A DNA stretch of 17,691 bases from Parachlorella kessleri (lineage: Eukaryota > Chlorophyta > Trebouxiophyceae > Chlorellales > Chlorellaceae): assembly GCA_001598975.1 (NCBI GenBank), contig BBXU01000615.1:1-17691 (forward strand). The letters run 5' to 3'. The translations under genes were made by a program, and so were the position numbers. A model generated the notes under the pieces. It did not search any database. It was not told the DNA's origin and worked only from the letters and a program-made list of their open reading frames with translations. Of the stretch, positions 16,523 through 17,691 are shown one piece after another (the first letter of the stretch is position 1; each line of letters begins with the position of its first letter).

Positions 16523-17661
16523 TCAGTATATCGCGACACTCAGGAAGTCTCCCGTCTGCGGAAGCACACAGCAAGAAGTGTCTGGGGCAAGCACCCATCG
16601 CAAGCCTTGCATGCCGCGCTGCTGACCCCTGGCTACTAGGTTGCCACCACCAGCCACCCGCCGGTGACAGCAACGCCCATATACACAGCCGTAGAAGAAA
16701 CCAACCAATGCGATGGCCAGTGACTTCAACGCCTACCCACACAGCCGGGGGGTGGCACCAACACATGCACCCTGCTATTACATACTACTTGCAAGCATGA
16801 GATTACCAGGGTGTGGCTTTGCGGACGGCAAATTCAGCAGCACCCCCCACACCTAGTGGGGTTAACAGGGGACATCAAAGGCAGCCCCGTCCACACCAGT
16901 GAGGTGGCCCAGGAGGTTCTACCCACAGCGTGCGCACAGACTGACGCCATGGAAATAAGCACAAGCGCACACAGCAACACCAAGGCATCCTGGCAGCAGC
17001 AAGTGTGACCTCTCCGCTGCAGCGGCAGCTCCCAGCCCTGTGATGATGTGCCCAGCCCGGCGGACGCACCTGGAACTGTAGCTGGCGCAGCGACTTGGTG
17101 TCGTCTTCACCATACCGTGTACTATGCACTTGGCCAACCTGCAAGTCCATACTCGTGTAATTGATGACTTACTCGCCGGTGGAACGCGCCCCTCTGCTGC
17201 GCCTGCCCTGCCATGCTATGCCTCCATCGGGGTGAGCCTTGCGGGTCCCCAAGCAATGCAACAGCCCATTCATAGACTGCGTAGATGTTCCCCTTGTGGC
17301 CAGTGCAGGCTCCCAGCTGGCTGCCAACCACCACACCTCATACCACAGGGCCATTGTGACGCCCTACTGTGCACGACCCAGCCGCTTCCAGGGCTTGCTT
17401 CTGGGCACAGTACAATCCCAGGCAGTACATCAAGCTGCGCCCTTGCGCGCGCCGGCCGCCGCCGCACCCCCCCAGGCCTCGCTAACCCAAGGGCTGCTGC
17501 TCACGGCAGGCAACACTCACATTCCGCATGACGTTGCGGCCGCGCCGGTCGGGATACACGAAGGAGAAAGAGAGGCGTGCTGAAGGCCGCCGCGCAGCTG
17601 GCTGCACCTCCTTCACAAGATCGCACAGCTCTCTGCAGGCAGCGCAGGCCCGGTTCCACGG
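16523..17661 (-). CDS. SAP18: SAP18 homologue (Sin3-associated polypeptide 18), three C-terminal exons; N-terminus off the right edge
   Basis: SAP18 is a small ubiquitin-fold nuclear protein of the Sin3 histone-deacetylase and ASAP/PSAP exon-junction complexes. Visible exons, in transcription order: 17661-17521 (47 codons), 17138-17070 (23 codons), 16555-16523 (10 codons plus TGA). All joins are phase 0 with GTGAGT and GTGCGT donors. Family landmarks: W near the exon start (from the YTW motif), RELCDLVKEVQPAARRPSA, LSFSFVYPDRRGRNVMRN, then GEDDTKSLRQLQFQ and the final strand TGDFLSVAIY before the stop. Family homologues read FQIGDYLDIAI there. The protein stops right after this strand, without the tail of the human protein. 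The missing N-terminal exon(s) should carry the CPLLLRVF-like strand and lie past 17691. Introns of 382 bp (17139-17520) and 514 bp (16556-17069) show nothing notable. The start of the 17661 exon is the least certain edge. Confidence 0.9.
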
Positions 17662-17691
17662 CTCAGACATACATGCCAGCAAGCAAAAGCT

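Overview
The window reads as nuclear DNA of a green alga, most likely a volvocalean (Chlamydomonas/Haematococcus-like) chlorophyte. The grounds are GC-rich coding sequence, many short exons with GTGAGT/GTGCGT/GTAGGT-type donors, Ala/Gln/Gly-rich low-complexity protein, and TGTAA motifs placed where algal poly(A) signals would sit. The species cannot be fixed from this sequence. No prokaryotic operon, mobile-element gene, tRNA, rRNA or CRISPR array was seen.

Five multi-exon genes alternate in orientation. (1) 47-4503, minus: DNA primase large subunit (PriL/PRIM2). Six exons are visible, covering about 336 N-terminal residues; the C-terminal iron-sulfur part lies beyond the left edge. (2) 4961-5839, plus: a three-exon gene for an unidentified protein of about 111 residues, head-to-head with primase across about 460 bp. 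(3) 7072-10771, minus: a complete five-exon, 427-residue SLAC1/TDT-family (Mae1/Ssu1-like) anion transporter, tail-to-tail with gene 2; the likely poly(A) signals of the two are about 40 bp apart. (4) 11293-14384, plus: an Ala/Gln-rich protein of about 880 residues of unknown function, head-to-head with gene 3; one internal splice junction is unresolved. (5) 16523-17661, minus: the C-terminal exons of a SAP18 homologue (Sin3/ASAP-complex subunit), tail-to-tail with gene 4 and running off the right edge. The genes do not form an obvious pathway, although primase and SAP18 are both nuclear.

The most unusual content is in the introns. In primase and in the transporter, short tandem arrays (2-8 copies, period mostly about 80-115 bp) are built from exon/intron junctions: each unit carries the end of the neighbouring exon, the splice donor or acceptor, and adjoining intron. 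At least six junctions in two unrelated genes show this, and the copies largely keep their splice sites. It looks like a recurrent process of intron growth by junction-spanning tandem duplication that leaves ladders of decoy or alternative splice sites. Exons were assigned by reading-frame continuity and by remembered family sequence, not by alignment or transcript data.
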